Source: Bacillota bacterium (lineage in GTDB: Bacteria > Bacillota > Dethiobacteria > DTU022 > UBA8154). Taken from it: 32,340 nt of DNA. Below the pieces are notes generated by a model. That model did not search any database, had not been told where the DNA came from, and saw nothing but the letters and a program-made list of their open reading frames with translations. How positions within the stretch are numbered: the first letter of the stretch is position 1; every line of letters starts with the position of its first letter. This document shows positions 10,107-21,056 of the stretch, piece after piece. A program made the position numbers and the translations under genes. The stretch spans positions 1 to 32,340 of the forward strand of contig DUQX01000071.1 of the NCBI GenBank assembly GCA_012837615.1. Direction: 5' to 3'.

Positions 10107-11249
10107 TTATCGAGCTTCGTAAAATTTGTATCCGGTCAAGAGCCTGCTTTTTTGCCGCTCCCTTTCCAGGGCAATCTCCACCAATTTATCGATTAGCTCG
10201 CTGTAGGGTATGCCGCTATGCTCCCAAAGCTTGGGATACATGCTGATCTTAGTGAAGCCAGGCATAGTATTAATTTCACTGACAAAAATCTCCTTTTCCC
10301 GCTCCCGGTAAAAAAAATCAACTCTTCCCAGGCCGCAGCATTCTATTGCCTGAAAGGCAAGTATAGCGTATTCCCTTATCTTCTCCCGGATCTCCGGTTC
10401 CAGGGGCGCGGGAATGATCAGCTGGGAACGATCGTCGATGTACTTTGCCCGGTAATCATAAAAATCACCGCTGGGGATAATCTCCCCGGGTATGGAAGAA
10501 ACAGGGTCATCCCCTCCCAGGACGCTGCATTCTATTTCCCGCCCGTCAATAAAGGTCTCCACAATCGCCTTTCGGTCATAGCGCAAAGCCGTTTCTATTC
10601 CTGTAATAAGCTCCCCCTGATCCGAAGCTTTGCTTACACCCACGCTAGACCCCAGATTGGCAGGTTTGATGAAACAGGGGTAACCTATTTTTTCCTCAAT
10701 CATTTCGATGATAGAACTTCGTTCTCTTTCCCACCGGTAATCCTTTAAGGCAATAAAATCGGCAACGGGAAGCCCGCTATGCTGAAAGAGGATTTTCATA
10801 AACTCTTTATCCATACCAACAGAGGATGAAAGAACGCCTGCGCCTACATATGGTGCCCCCATAAGCTCAAGCAAACCCTGAACTGTGCCATCTTCACCGT
10901 AAGGGCCATGAAGAACCGGGAAAACAACATCCAGGGGAATAAACTCCACCTCCCTGCCCTGCTCCTTGGAACCGTTCTCCTTGAACAAAACCAACCCCGG
11001 GGAAAGGGGATTGGTCACCAGCGCAGCGAAGAAACAATCCCCCGGTACTTCTTTTTGCTGCAGCGCCTGCAGCGGGTCCCCTCCGGCCAGCCACCGGCCG
11101 TCTTCTGTAATACCGACGGGAATAATCTCGTATTTATTTTTATCCATCGCGGCCATGACTGAGGCGGCAGAAAGCAGTGAAACAGCGTGTTCGCCTGAAC
11201 GCCCCCCAAAGAGAACACCTATCCTTATCCTACCAGCCAAGATCTTCAC
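10107..11249 (-). CDS. ddl: D-alanine--D-alanine ligase (start codon uncertain: GTG at 11249 or TTG at 11240)
   Basis: ATP-grasp; [67 protein letters not shown]. Confidence 0.95.
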   Translation of the reverse strand: MKILAGRIRIGVLFGGRSGEHAVSLLSAASVMAAMDKNKYEIIPVGITEDGRWLAGGDPLQALQQKEVPGDCFFAALVTNPLSPGLVLFKENGSKEQGREVEFIPLDVVFPVLHGPYGEDGTVQGLLELMGAPYVGAGVLSSSVGMDKEFMKILFQHSGLPVADFIALKDYRWERERSSIIEMIEEKIGYPCFIKPANLGSSVGVSKASDQGELITGIETALRYDRKAIVETFIDGREIECSVLGGDDPVSSIPGEIIPSGDFYDYRAKYIDDRSQLIIPAPLEPEIREKIREYAILAFQAIECCGLGRVDFFYREREKEIFVSEINTMPGFTKISMYPKLWEHSGIPYSELIDKLVEIALERERQKSRLLTGYKFYEAR

Positions 11250-11315
11250 CCCTTTGAAGTTGAGGAAGCTCCTCGTTATAAACGGGGAGCTTTCCAGCTT
11301 AGGTTTGTCTTAGAC

Positions 11316-13403
11316 TTAACTTCCCTCTTTTTCAGCTTTTGCCGCAGCGATAATTTTTTCCGCCTCCTGGAAGGGAACTTCTTCATAATGAGAAAAAGCC
11401 AAGGTAAAAGAACCTCTCCCCTGCGTCATCGAACGCAGATCTATCGCATAATTGTACATTTCGGCCAGAGGAGCTTGCGCCTTAATGGTCTGCATGCCTT
11501 CGCCGGGAATCATCCCCTGGATTCGGCCCCTCCTGCTGTTCAGATCGCCCATAATATCGCCCATATAATTTTCCGGAACAGTTACCTCTACATTCATAAT
11601 CGGTTCCAAAAGCACGGGATCGGCCTCATCGATCGCCCCTCTTAACGACATGGAAGCAGCTATCTTAAAAGCCATTTCGGAAGAGTCTACCGTATGGTAA
11701 GAACCATCGTAAAGGGAAACCTTAATATCCACAACCGGGTAACCGGCCAGGTTGCCTTCTTCCATGGCCTCAAGAACGCCTTTCTCCACCGCAGGTATAT
11801 ACTGGCGGGGAACAACACCGCCGACAATTTTATCCTCAAAAACAAAACCTTCACCCCGGGGCAGAGGGCTTACTTCCAGAAAAACATGCCCGTACTGGCC
11901 GCGCCCGCCGCTCTGTTTTTTATATTTCCCCTCTTTTTTAGATGTCCCTCGGATTGTTTCCTTGTAGGGAACCTTGGGAGTAGAAAGCTTGACCTCCACA
12001 CCAAACTTTTTGGCCAAGCGATCAACAATAACATCGAGGTGTGTATCCCCCATGCCGGAAATAAGGATTTGCTTCGTTTCTGTATTCCTTTCCACACGAA
12101 AAGTCGGATCCTCTTCCAGAAAACGTTGCAAGCCAGCACTGACCTTTTCTTCATCACCCTGGGATTTTGGCTCCACAGCAAAGCTAATCACCGGAGCAGG
12201 AAAATCAATCGGCGGGAAGATAACGGGGCTGCCTTTATCGCCCAGCGTATCCCCGGTAGCGGTCACCGCAAGTTTAGCTACAGAACCGATATCCCCTGCA
12301 ATGATCTGGTCAGCCGGCAGCTGATTTTTCCCCCGCATAAAGAAAACACTTCCGATACGCTCCATTTTGTCTTTGTTAAAGTTATATACCTGGGAATCGG
12401 CCTTTAGAACACCCGAATAAACGCGGAAGTAGTTTACCCTGCCCACATAAGGGTCGGCCAGCGTTTTAAAAACCAGTGCTGAAAGAGGTTCGTTAACATC
12501 GGCTTTTTTGATCACATCTTCTTCTTTGTTGGGAACTGTGCCTTCTACCGGAGGCCTATCCAGCGGTGAAGGAAGCGCGCTCTGTATCAGATCCAGCAGA
12601 GGCTGCATACCATAATTCATCGTCGCTGAACCGCAAAGAACGGGAACTATCCTGCCCTCCAGCGTTCCCTTGCGCAAGGCGCTATTTATCTCTTCTTCAC
12701 TCAGGAGCTCCTCCTCTAAATATTTCTCCATCAGTTCATCATCCGTTTCCGCCGCCGCTTCTACAACCTTTTCCCGAAGTTCTTCCGCTTTCCCCAGCAG
12801 ATCCTCCGGAATATCCTCCTCCTGCACCTTAAGCCCTTCCTTATCAGCATAAACGAGGGCCTTCATCCTGACGAGATCGATTACGCCCCGAAAAGAATCC
12901 TCTTCTCCTAAAGGAAACTGCAGGGGAAAAACCTTCAGGCCGAAAAAGCTGCGCAGCTGTTCCAGAACAGCATCAAAATTAGCATTTTCCCTGTCTATTT
13001 TGTTGATAAAAACCAGACGCGGCAAGTTGTATTTGTCCGCATAACTCCAAACTTTTTCAGTACCTACTTCTACCCCTGAAACGGCACAGACCGCGATAAC
13101 AGCGCTGTCAGCTACCCGCAACGCTCCCTGGACTTCACCCACAAAGTCAAAATAACCCGGGGTGTCGAGCAAATTAACTTTTACCCCCTTCCATTCCAGG
13201 GGGGCCAACGCAGTGCTTATCGTCACCTGCCTCTTTATTTCATCCTGATCGAAATCCGTAGTGGTATTGCCCGCATCAACTTTGCCCAGGCGGGTAATTG
13301 CCCCCGAGGTATAGAGCATCGCCTCGGCCAGGGATGTTTTTCCAGCACCTCCATGTGATATTAAGGCTACATTTCGTATCTGCCCGGTGTTATAATTTTT
13401 CAT
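11316..13403 (-). CDS. Elongation factor G-like translational GTPase paralog
   Basis: 695 aa; G1 SHGGAGKTS, G3 DTPGYFDF, G4 NKID; EF-G domains II-V; switch I region divergent (DQDEIKRQVTIST). Confidence 0.92.
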   Translation of the reverse strand: MKNYNTGQIRNVALISHGGAGKTSLAEAMLYTSGAITRLGKVDAGNTTTDFDQDEIKRQVTISTALAPLEWKGVKVNLLDTPGYFDFVGEVQGALRVADSAVIAVCAVSGVEVGTEKVWSYADKYNLPRLVFINKIDRENANFDAVLEQLRSFFGLKVFPLQFPLGEEDSFRGVIDLVRMKALVYADKEGLKVQEEDIPEDLLGKAEELREKVVEAAAETDDELMEKYLEEELLSEEEINSALRKGTLEGRIVPVLCGSATMNYGMQPLLDLIQSALPSPLDRPPVEGTVPNKEEDVIKKADVNEPLSALVFKTLADPYVGRVNYFRVYSGVLKADSQVYNFNKDKMERIGSVFFMRGKNQLPADQIIAGDIGSVAKLAVTATGDTLGDKGSPVIFPPIDFPAPVISFAVEPKSQGDEEKVSAGLQRFLEEDPTFRVERNTETKQILISGMGDTHLDVIVDRLAKKFGVEVKLSTPKVPYKETIRGTSKKEGKYKKQSGGRGQYGHVFLEVSPLPRGEGFVFEDKIVGGVVPRQYIPAVEKGVLEAMEEGNLAGYPVVDIKVSLYDGSYHTVDSSEMAFKIAASMSLRGAIDEADPVLLEPIMNVEVTVPENYMGDIMGDLNSRRGRIQGMIPGEGMQTIKAQAPLAEMYNYAIDLRSMTQGRGSFTLAFSHYEEVPFQEAEKIIAAAKAEKEGS

Positions 13404-13483
13404 AACTGCCTGCCCCTGCTCAATACGCGAATCACGGGACAGGCTAACACCTCCTTCCTCAACAATGAGTTTACTTTATTTTA

Positions 13484-13984
13484 TTACTTTTTATTCTTCT
13501 TCTCCCTGATATAGTTAATCAGGCCGCCCTTGGCCATTATCCCCTGCATAAAAGGCGGAAAGGGAACTGCAGTAAAAGTACTGCCGCTGGAAAGATCGCT
13601 TATTTTTCCCTCTTCCAGGTTAATCTCCACCTGCCGGCCTTCTTGCAAAGAAGCAGCAGCTTGTGCTGATTCGAGAATGGGGAGGCCAATATTTATCGCG
13701 TTGCGATAAAAAATGCGCGCAAAGCTTTCTGCTATGACACAGCTAACTCCCGCCGCCTTGATCGCCAGCGGGGCATGTTCCCGGGAACTGCCACAACCGA
13801 AATTTTTACCGGCAACGATAATATCACCGGGGGATACTTTAGCCGCAAAGGTGGGGTCAGCGTCCTCCATACAGTGCAGGGCCAGTTCACCCGGGTCAAA
13901 GGTATTCAGATAACGGGCCGGAATAATCGCGTCCGTGTCAACATCATCTCCAAAAGTCCATACTTTGCCTTTTAGGATGTTCAC
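13484..13984 (-). CDS. leuD: 3-isopropylmalate dehydratase small subunit
   Basis: 166 aa; GDDVDTDAIIPARYLN, GKNFGCGSSREHAPLAIKAAG. Confidence 0.93.
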   Translation of the reverse strand: MNILKGKVWTFGDDVDTDAIIPARYLNTFDPGELALHCMEDADPTFAAKVSPGDIIVAGKNFGCGSSREHAPLAIKAAGVSCVIAESFARIFYRNAINIGLPILESAQAAASLQEGRQVEINLEEGKISDLSSGSTFTAVPFPPFMQGIMAKGGLINYIREKKNKK

Positions 13985-15258
13985 CTCGCATCACCTCCTC
14001 CGATTTCCCGGGGGTGAGCGATAACACCGGATACCGCCGAAGCCGCGGCTACAGCGGGCCCGGCTAGATATATACGGCTCTCGGGGTGCCCCATGCGCCC
14101 GACAAAATTGCGGTTGGTGGTAGCCACAGCTACTTCTCCCCCGGCCAGTATTCCCATGTGGCCTCCCAGGCAAGGGCCGCATGTCGGAGTGCTTACTGCA
14201 GCTCCCGCCTCGACAAAAATCTCCAGCAACCCTTCGCGCATAGCTTGCAGATAAATTGCCTGGGTAGCGGGAATAACAATAAGACGCACCCGCGGATGGA
14301 CCTTCTTGCCCTTTAATAGGGCGGCCGCCTGGCGCAAATCCCCGATCCTGCCGTTGGTACATGATCCAATCACTACCTGGTCTATCTCCGTTCCGGCCAC
14401 ACTCGAAACAGGCCTTGCATTGGCCGGACTATACGGCAGGGACACTTGCGGCTCCAGGCTTTCCACATCCCAGTTGTATTCCTCCGCTACCGGAGCTCCT
14501 TCATCACCCAGCACAGCTGTATACGGCCGCGCCGTCCTGCCTGTAAGGTATTTGCGGGTAACCTCGTCCGGCGGGATAAGCCCTGCTTTGGCACCTGCCT
14601 CAATTGCCATATTGGAAATGGTAAAGCGGGCATCCATATCCAGCCGGCTGATCGCGGAACCGCTGAATTCAAGTGCGGCATAGCGCGCTCCGTCGACCCC
14701 GAGCTGCCCGATAGTATATAAAATAAGATCTTTTCCTCCAACCCACGGCGGCAAATTGCCGTGGAAGGCGATCCTGATCGTATGCGGTACTTTAAACCAG
14801 AGTTCGCCGGTGGCCATGACCGCAGCCAGGTCCGTACTTCCAACACCGGTAGCAAAAGCGCCCAGCGCTCCGTAAGTGCAGGTATGGGAATCTGCCCCGA
14901 TTACCACTTCTCCTGGCAATACAAGCCCCAGCTCCGGAAGCAGGGCGTGTTCAATACCCATACGGCCAATTTCATAATAATGAATAATTCCCTGCTGGCG
15001 GGCAAAATCGCGCATTAACTTCACCTGCTCAGCCGTCTGAATATCTTTATTGGGAGTAAAATGGTCCGGGATAAGTGCGATACGCTCCTTATCAAAGACC
15101 TTTTCCGCGCCGGTTTTTTTAAATTCATTGATCGCCACAGGTGCGGTAATATCGTTTCCCAGGGCAAAATCTATTTTTGCATTAATTAGATCCCCGGGGG
15201 AAACCCTCTTTTTTCCTGACGCCCTGGCCAAAATCTTTTCTACTATGGTCTGCCCCAA
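13981..15258 (-). CDS. leuC: 3-isopropylmalate dehydratase large subunit; probable TTG start at 15258 (the ORF track uses an upstream ATG at 15294)
   Basis: Aconitase family; GADSHTCTYGALGAFATGVGSTD, GSCTNGRIGDLR, TPTCGPCLGGHMGIL; GGGGGAGG ribosome-binding site 6 nt before the TTG. Confidence 0.93.
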   Translation of the reverse strand: MGQTIVEKILARASGKKRVSPGDLINAKIDFALGNDITAPVAINEFKKTGAEKVFDKERIALIPDHFTPNKDIQTAEQVKLMRDFARQQGIIHYYEIGRMGIEHALLPELGLVLPGEVVIGADSHTCTYGALGAFATGVGSTDLAAVMATGELWFKVPHTIRIAFHGNLPPWVGGKDLILYTIGQLGVDGARYAALEFSGSAISRLDMDARFTISNMAIEAGAKAGLIPPDEVTRKYLTGRTARPYTAVLGDEGAPVAEEYNWDVESLEPQVSLPYSPANARPVSSVAGTEIDQVVIGSCTNGRIGDLRQAAALLKGKKVHPRVRLIVIPATQAIYLQAMREGLLEIFVEAGAAVSTPTCGPCLGGHMGILAGGEVAVATTNRNFVGRMGHPESRIYLAGPAVAAASAVSGVIAHPREIGGGDAR

Positions 15259-15353
15259 TGTTTTCCTCCCCCTTTCTCTCCTTGCAATCTCCATTCTACT
15301 ATAAAAATAATATCTTGTATATAATTGTTCTGTCTTGTGAAGGGCAAAACATT

Positions 15354-15384
15354 AAAAAATAAACAGCGCCCGGAATATCGGGCG
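15354..15384 (-). terminator. Intrinsic terminator between ilvN and leuC
   Basis: Minus strand CGCCCG-ATATTC-CGGGCG followed by CTGTTTATTTTTT. Confidence 0.65.
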
Positions 15385-15425
15385 GCGATAAGATTTATAT
15401 TTTCCCAAACTAAACCCCTTCATCT

Positions 15426-15926
15426 TTAAGCCCTCAATTCTCTTGTAACTTTGCTTCCCCTGAGCAAGGAAACACTGCCTGTCGATACGATTTCCTTAAT
15501 GCCGAATTCCTGCATCATTAACAAAAAAGCCTGCAGCTTTTGTTCCTCGCCGGTCACCTCAATAATCATGGAGTCAGGCGAAATATCGATAATTTTAGCG
15601 CGAAAGGTAGCTGCCACCTGCTGGATTTCACTGCGCCTGCCCGGTTCTGCCTTCACTTTAATCAGCATGAGTTCGCGCTCAACAGAGGTTTCATCCGTAA
15701 GATCGTTTACTTTGAGCACATTAACAAGCTTATTGAGCTGTTTGACTATCTGCTCGACCGTAAGAGGATCTGCTTCTACGGTAACCGTCATCCGGGAAAT
15801 CCCGGGTTCCATTGTCGGGCCAACAGCTATATTTTTTATATTATACCCCCTGCGGCTGAAAAGGCCCGATACCCTGGTCAACACCCCGGGGCGATCCTCC
15901 ACAAGGATGGCAAGGATCCTCTTCAC
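15426..15926 (-). CDS. ilvN: Acetolactate synthase small subunit
   Basis: ACT domain; [39 protein letters not shown]. Confidence 0.96.
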   Translation of the reverse strand: MKRILAILVEDRPGVLTRVSGLFSRRGYNIKNIAVGPTMEPGISRMTVTVEADPLTVEQIVKQLNKLVNVLKVNDLTDETSVERELMLIKVKAEPGRRSEIQQVAATFRAKIIDISPDSMIIEVTGEEQKLQAFLLMMQEFGIKEIVSTGSVSLLRGSKVTRELRA

Positions 15927-17602
15927 CTTTCCTCACCCCCGATCATCTCTACAATGGACGTGTTGGGCGCAACCATGGGCATGACATCCTCCTCAGGATC
16001 TACTTGAAAATCGATTACAACAGGACCCGGTGTATTAAGGGCGATCTTGACCGTTTCCTCTACTTCTCCGGGGCTTGCAACACGGAAACCCCTGGCCCCA
16101 TATGCCTCTGCCAAGCGGACAAAATCAGGGCCTCCGGCCAGATTTGTATGGGAATAACGGCCTCCGTAAAATAGTTTCTGCCATTGCCGCACCATCCCGA
16201 GATACTGGTTATTAATAATAGCTATTTTAACCGGAAGGTCGTATTTGACTGCCGTGGCAAGTTCCTGGGAATTCATCTGGAAGCTGCCGTCCCCGGCGAT
16301 ACAGAGAACCACTTTTTCGGGAAAAGCCACCTGCGCTCCAATTGCAGCAGGAAGGCCAAAACCCATAGTGCCTAACCCTCCCGAGGAAATAAGTCTACGC
16401 GGACTTTTTAGGCGGTAATATTGCGCAGCCCACATCTGGTGCTGTCCTACATCTGTCGTTACAATAGCTTCCCCGGCGGTAAGGCGACAAAGCTCCTCAA
16501 TAACAAACTGCGGCTTGAGGCAGTTATTTGACTCCTGCCTGTAACGCAAGGGATAGTTTTTTTTCCAATCGACTACTTTCTTGCACCACATCTCCGTATC
16601 GCCCGGCTGTACACGCTTGAGCATTTCAGCTAAAACACGCTTCACATCACCGACTATAGGAATATCGGCAAGGACATTTTTTCCAATCTCTGCCGGATCA
16701 ATATCAATATGAATTATCTGCGCATTTGGTGCAAAAGTGTCGAGTTTTCCCGTAACACGGTCATCAAAACGCACCCCCATCGCCAGAAGCAGATCGGCTT
16801 CGTTGATGGCATTGTTAGCAGCATAAGTTCCGTGCATACCCGGCATCCCCAGAAAAAGTTCATACTCATAGGGAATGCTCCCCATTCCCATCAGGGTTGT
16901 AGTTACAGGAATACGGGTTTTTTGCGAAAACGCCAGCATCTCCTCGTGCGCGCCGGAGCTGGCTACCCCTCCTCCGGCATAAATCAAAGGCTTTTTCGCT
17001 TCCTTGACGGCTGTACATGCCCTGGCAATCTGGCCCAGATGCCCTTCATAGATGGGCTTGTAAGTGGATATTTCCAGCCGGTCGGGGTAATCAAACTCTC
17101 CCTCCTGAGCCTGAATATCCTTGGGTAGATCGATCAGCACCGGCCCCTTGCGCCCGGTATTGGCAATAAAAAAAGCTTCTTTTAAAATCCAGGGCAGTTC
17201 ACCGATATCCTTTACCAGATAATTATGCTTTGTAATCGGTAAGGTAATACCCGTGATATCGGCCTCCTGGAAAGCATCGGTTCCGATAAAAGGCGTAGCC
17301 ACCTGCCCGGTAATGGCAACAAGCGGAACAGAATCCATATAAGCGGTAGCAATACCTGTCACCAGGTTGGTAGCTCCGGGACCGGATGTGGCGATAACAA
17401 CTCCCGGTTTGCCGGTAACCCTAGCATAACCATCCGCCGCATGAGCAGCGCCCTGCTCGTGACGGGTTAAAATATGCCGCTTGCCCATTTTATATATTTC
17501 ATCATAGAGGGTTAAAACCGCGCCTCCCGGAAAGCCAAAAACAACATCAACATTTTCTTTTTCCAGGCAGGCCAGGACCATCTGGGCTCCTGTTAACCTC
17601 AC
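15923..17602 (-). CDS. ilvB: Acetolactate synthase large subunit
   Basis: ThDP enzyme; [44 protein letters not shown]. Confidence 0.97.
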   Translation of the reverse strand: MRLTGAQMVLACLEKENVDVVFGFPGGAVLTLYDEIYKMGKRHILTRHEQGAAHAADGYARVTGKPGVVIATSGPGATNLVTGIATAYMDSVPLVAITGQVATPFIGTDAFQEADITGITLPITKHNYLVKDIGELPWILKEAFFIANTGRKGPVLIDLPKDIQAQEGEFDYPDRLEISTYKPIYEGHLGQIARACTAVKEAKKPLIYAGGGVASSGAHEEMLAFSQKTRIPVTTTLMGMGSIPYEYELFLGMPGMHGTYAANNAINEADLLLAMGVRFDDRVTGKLDTFAPNAQIIHIDIDPAEIGKNVLADIPIVGDVKRVLAEMLKRVQPGDTEMWCKKVVDWKKNYPLRYRQESNNCLKPQFVIEELCRLTAGEAIVTTDVGQHQMWAAQYYRLKSPRRLISSGGLGTMGFGLPAAIGAQVAFPEKVVLCIAGDGSFQMNSQELATAVKYDLPVKIAIINNQYLGMVRQWQKLFYGGRYSHTNLAGGPDFVRLAEAYGARGFRVASPGEVEETVKIALNTPGPVVIDFQVDPEEDVMPMVAPNTSIVEMIGGEER

Positions 17603-19305
17603 TGTTTTTCACTCCTCCCCGGAATATCCAGGATGGCTCCCCGCGCTGCAGAGCTGACCTGTGCAGCATAACGCCGGAGATACCCTTTTGTTACGGCGGG
17701 TTCGGGTAAACGCAACTTATCCTGACGCTCCTGCCACTTCTCAGGCGAGATAAGAAGTTCCAGCCTTCTTCCCGGGATATCGATCTCAATCATATCACCA
17801 TCCTCTACTATGGCCAGGGGCCCCCCTTCTATTGCTTCAGGAGATATATGCCCCACAGCAGCTCCCCTGGTAGCTCCGGAAAATCGCCCGTCTGTGATCA
17901 GCGCTACTTCTTTATCCAGTCCCATACCGGCTACCGCTGAAGTCGGGGTAAGCATCTCCCTCATGCCGGGCCCCCCTTTGGGCCCTTCAAAACGAATTAC
18001 GACCACATCCCCGGGGACAATCTTTCCTCCATACACTGCTTCCACGGCAGCCCCTTCTCCATCGAATACCCTGGCCCTGAGCTTTCTTTGCTGCATCTCC
18101 GGGGCTACCGCACCCTGTTTCACTACCGCCCCTTCAGGGGCAAGGTTGCCAAAGAGAATAGCCAGGCCCCCTTCAGGACGATACGGTTCTTTTATAAAAC
18201 GGATAACCTTCCCGTCAGGAGAAGGCGCGGAAGCAAAATTGGCGCCGATCGTCTCCCCGGTCACCGTAATTAAACTTGTATCAAGAAGATCGCCTGCGGC
18301 CAACTCCTTCATTATAGTCTGGATGCCGCCCGCTCTGTTCAGATCTTCAATATGATCAGAGCCCGCGGGGCTTAACAGACAGAGCTGGGGAGTCTTCTCG
18401 CTGATCTTATTAATTTCGGCCAGATCCCATTTTATACCCAATTCGCTGGCGATAGCCGGCAGGTGCAGCACCGTATTCGTAGAACAGCCCAAAGCCATAT
18501 CAATCGCCAGGGCGTTACGGAATGCCTGCGGACTCATTATCTGTGAAGGGCGCAAATCCTTATGCAAGAGCTCCATGATCTTCATTCCGGCTTCTTTTGC
18601 CAGTCTTAAGCGCTGAGCCGCAACCGCCGGCACGGTGCCGTTCCCGGGCAGAGCCATCCCCAGGGCTTCCGTTATACAATTCATGGAATTTGCTGTAAAC
18701 ATTCCCGCACATGAACCGCACCCCGGGCAGGCAGCCATTTCCAGACCTTCAAGTTCTTCCGGAGTCATGCGTCCGGCCTTTACGGCACCTACGGCCTCGA
18801 ATATACTGCTGAGGCTCACAGTACTGTTATCATAATACCCTGCAAGCATGGGGCCCCCGCTGATAAAGATTGCAGGAAGATCCAAACGGGCAGCGGCCAT
18901 AAGCATTCCGGGTACAACCTTGTCACAATTGGGTATAAAAACCAGGGCGTCAAAGGCATGTGCCTCTGCCATAGATTCCACACAATCAGCAATAAGCTCC
19001 CTGCTTGCCAGGGAATACTTCATCCCCACGTGCCCCATGGCAATTCCGTCACAGATAGCAATTGTCGAAAATTCTACCGGTACTCCCCCCGCAGCATAAA
19101 TGCCGGATTTCACCGCTGCAGCAATTTTATTCAGATGAATATGGCCGGGAACAATTTCATTCGCTGAATTCACCACACCAATAAGCGGTTTATTAAGTTC
19201 CGCAGGATGATAACCCATGGCATAGAAAAGAGAGCGGTGCGGGGCTTTTTCCAACCCTTTTTTTACTATATCGCTGCGCAAGTTTTTACTCCCCTCCTTT
19301 AGCAT
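17599..19305 (-). CDS. ilvD: Dihydroxy-acid dehydratase
   Basis: 568 aa; [48 protein letters not shown]. Confidence 0.97.
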   Translation of the reverse strand: MLKEGSKNLRSDIVKKGLEKAPHRSLFYAMGYHPAELNKPLIGVVNSANEIVPGHIHLNKIAAAVKSGIYAAGGVPVEFSTIAICDGIAMGHVGMKYSLASRELIADCVESMAEAHAFDALVFIPNCDKVVPGMLMAAARLDLPAIFISGGPMLAGYYDNSTVSLSSIFEAVGAVKAGRMTPEELEGLEMAACPGCGSCAGMFTANSMNCITEALGMALPGNGTVPAVAAQRLRLAKEAGMKIMELLHKDLRPSQIMSPQAFRNALAIDMALGCSTNTVLHLPAIASELGIKWDLAEINKISEKTPQLCLLSPAGSDHIEDLNRAGGIQTIMKELAAGDLLDTSLITVTGETIGANFASAPSPDGKVIRFIKEPYRPEGGLAILFGNLAPEGAVVKQGAVAPEMQQRKLRARVFDGEGAAVEAVYGGKIVPGDVVVIRFEGPKGGPGMREMLTPTSAVAGMGLDKEVALITDGRFSGATRGAAVGHISPEAIEGGPLAIVEDGDMIEIDIPGRRLELLISPEKWQERQDKLRLPEPAVTKGYLRRYAAQVSSAARGAILDIPGRSEKQ

Positions 19306-19356
19306 TTAAAGCATTAAAACATTGCTCATATCCCCTCACTTGACGGCAATCTTTTA

Positions 19357-20286
19357 TCATGAATAAACAGGAGTGCCGGTGTTTTGTGCATAGTTATGAA
19401 AAATTTCCATCAGTTTTTTAGTCATGGGGCCCGGGACACCACCGCCTATAGCACGCCCGTCAACAGAGGTTACGGGTACCAGTTCGGCAGCCGTTCCCGT
19501 TAAAAAACACTCCCCGGCAATATAAAGATCGTGCCGTGTGAAAGGAGCTTCTTTAACTGTAATCCCTTCTTTCGCCGCCAGCTCCATCACCGTATTGCGC
19601 GTTACTCCCTCCAGAATCCCCAGATAAATAGGCGGGGTTATCAGTTCTCCATACTTGTTTACGATAAACACATTGCATCCGGAACCCTCTACAACATAAC
19701 CCTGCTCATTTAGGACAATCGCATCCAGCACCCCTGCCTGGGTAGCCTCAATTTTAACCAGAATATTATTGAGGTAGTTCAGCGACTTAATACGCGGCTC
19801 CAACGTATTTGCATTGCGCTGGCGCGTTACAGCGGTAGTAACGCTTAACCCGTGATCATAGTACTCCTGAGCGTAAAGTGAAATCTTATCGGCAATAATA
19901 ACCACCGTAGAGCCGGAGCATTTTTGGGGGTCCAGGCCAAGGTCTCCGGGGCCACGGGAAACTACGGTCCTGATATAAGCATCCTGCAAGTTGTTGCGGC
20001 GCACAGTCTCCAGCGTAGCCTCTGCCATTTCTTCCATTGAAAGAGGAATATCGAGCAATAAGTGGTGCGCGGATTCATAAAGCCTCTGCAAATGCTCCTC
20101 CAACTTAAAAATGCGGCCATTATATGCGCGTATTCCCTCAAATACCCCATCACCATAGAGAAACCCATGATCAAAAACAGATACTTTAGCCTCTTCCCTA
20201 GAACAATATTTTCCATTAAGGTATATCTGCATACCTATACCGGTCAGACTCCCGGTATACCGGTTATCTGACTTACCTCCCTTCAA
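19357..20286 (-). CDS. ilvE: Branched-chain amino acid aminotransferase (start possibly the internal ATG at 20232)
   Basis: PLP fold IV; YLNGKYCSREEAKVSVFDHGFLYGDGVFEGIRAYNG, EGSGCNVFIVNKYGELITPP. Confidence 0.95.
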   Translation of the reverse strand: MKGGKSDNRYTGSLTGIGMQIYLNGKYCSREEAKVSVFDHGFLYGDGVFEGIRAYNGRIFKLEEHLQRLYESAHHLLLDIPLSMEEMAEATLETVRRNNLQDAYIRTVVSRGPGDLGLDPQKCSGSTVVIIADKISLYAQEYYDHGLSVTTAVTRQRNANTLEPRIKSLNYLNNILVKIEATQAGVLDAIVLNEQGYVVEGSGCNVFIVNKYGELITPPIYLGILEGVTRNTVMELAAKEGITVKEAPFTRHDLYIAGECFLTGTAAELVPVTSVDGRAIGGGVPGPMTKKLMEIFHNYAQNTGTPVYS

Positions 20287-20302
20287 TCTCTCTCCTTTTT
20301 AT

Positions 20303-20565
20303 CTAAAAAAACTCCCCCATCCATACAAGGGACGGAGGAGCGATCTCCGCGGTACCACCCTTCTTGCCCTATCATGAGGGCCTCCTCAAGCGCGAAACCT
20401 TTCCCTTTAACGGGGGAATGCCGTCCACCCTTACACAGCAGATCAGGTAATGAAGCAGTTGCCTTCAGGGAAGAACTCCAGGGCGACCAAAAGACAACTT
20501 TCCACCGGTTCCCAGCTTTTCCGGCTCTCTGCAGGAAAGGGCTGTCCTTTTATATCCCTGTCATT
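20303..20565 (-). promoter_or_regulatory. T-box leader of the ilv operon
   Basis: Minus strand contains T-box sequence AAGGGTGGTACCGCGG, stem I-like AGAGAGCCGG..GCTGGGAACCGGTGGAAAG, and terminator CTCCTCCGTCC-CTTGTAT-GGATGGGGGAG-TTTTTTT. Confidence 0.92.
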
Positions 20566-20636
20566 GTTTTGTACATCAGTTACATTGTATTGCTTACCAT
20601 TCAGGATTGTATTGCCTGCTTACCGCTTACAAGCAT

Positions 20637-20669
20637 GTTCAAGCATATGAATTTTCAAGCATATGAAGG
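20637..20669. repeat. Direct repeat TTCAAGCATATGAA x2 upstream of the T-box leader
   Basis: gttcaagcatatgaattttcaagcatatgaagg. Confidence 0.7.
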
Positions 20670-20722
20670 AAAAAATTAATTGTTATTAATTATATATGCA
20701 CAAGGCCTCTTTGTCAACAACT

Positions 20723-20779
20723 TATGGGATCGAGGTCTCTCTTTTCCTGCTTTAAAAAGCAGTTTTTTGATCCCACACC
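20723..20779. repeat. Nested inverted repeat with internal terminator-like hairpin
   Basis: TGGGATC...[CTGCTTT-A-AAAAGCAG TTTTTT] GATCCCA. Confidence 0.55.
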
Positions 20780-20798
20780 CACGAAGATTTTTATTCAT

Positions 20799-20827
20799 AG
20801 ATGGCTAAGATGGCTAAGATGGCTAAA
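20799..20827. repeat. 9-bp tandem repeat, three copies
   Basis: atggctaag atggctaag atggctaaa. Confidence 0.85.
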
Positions 20828-20953
20828 ACTAACTAATGATCCCGGATGGCCCACCTTATAATATAACCCCGTGCAGCAACCACTCAGAGCAAAACATAAA
20901 CAGAGCACAGGGAACGGCAGGTGTGTGGAAGCCACAGTATAAAAATTGCTTAC

Positions 20954-21056
20954 CACTCTGAGCGTAGTGTCACTTTGTATGTACTTGTCACTCTGAACGT
21001 AGTGAAAAGTCAGGATCCTTCGCTAACGCTCAGGATGACACCTTCGTCAGGATGAC
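20954..21056. repeat. Dispersed-repeat-like intergenic element with imperfect hairpin
   Basis: CACTCTGAGCGTAGTG and CACTCTGAACGTAGTG copies; GTCACTCTGAACGTAGTGAA...TTCGCTAACGCTCAGGATGAC imperfect inverted repeat; further TCAGGATGAC copy. Confidence 0.65.

Noticed and set aside
20641-20664. TATG-N10-CATA match upstream of the T-box leader
   Set aside because: Arises from a TTCAAGCATATGAA direct repeat (CATATG is self-palindromic) and lacks the outer CR/YG bases of the ModE-like motif.
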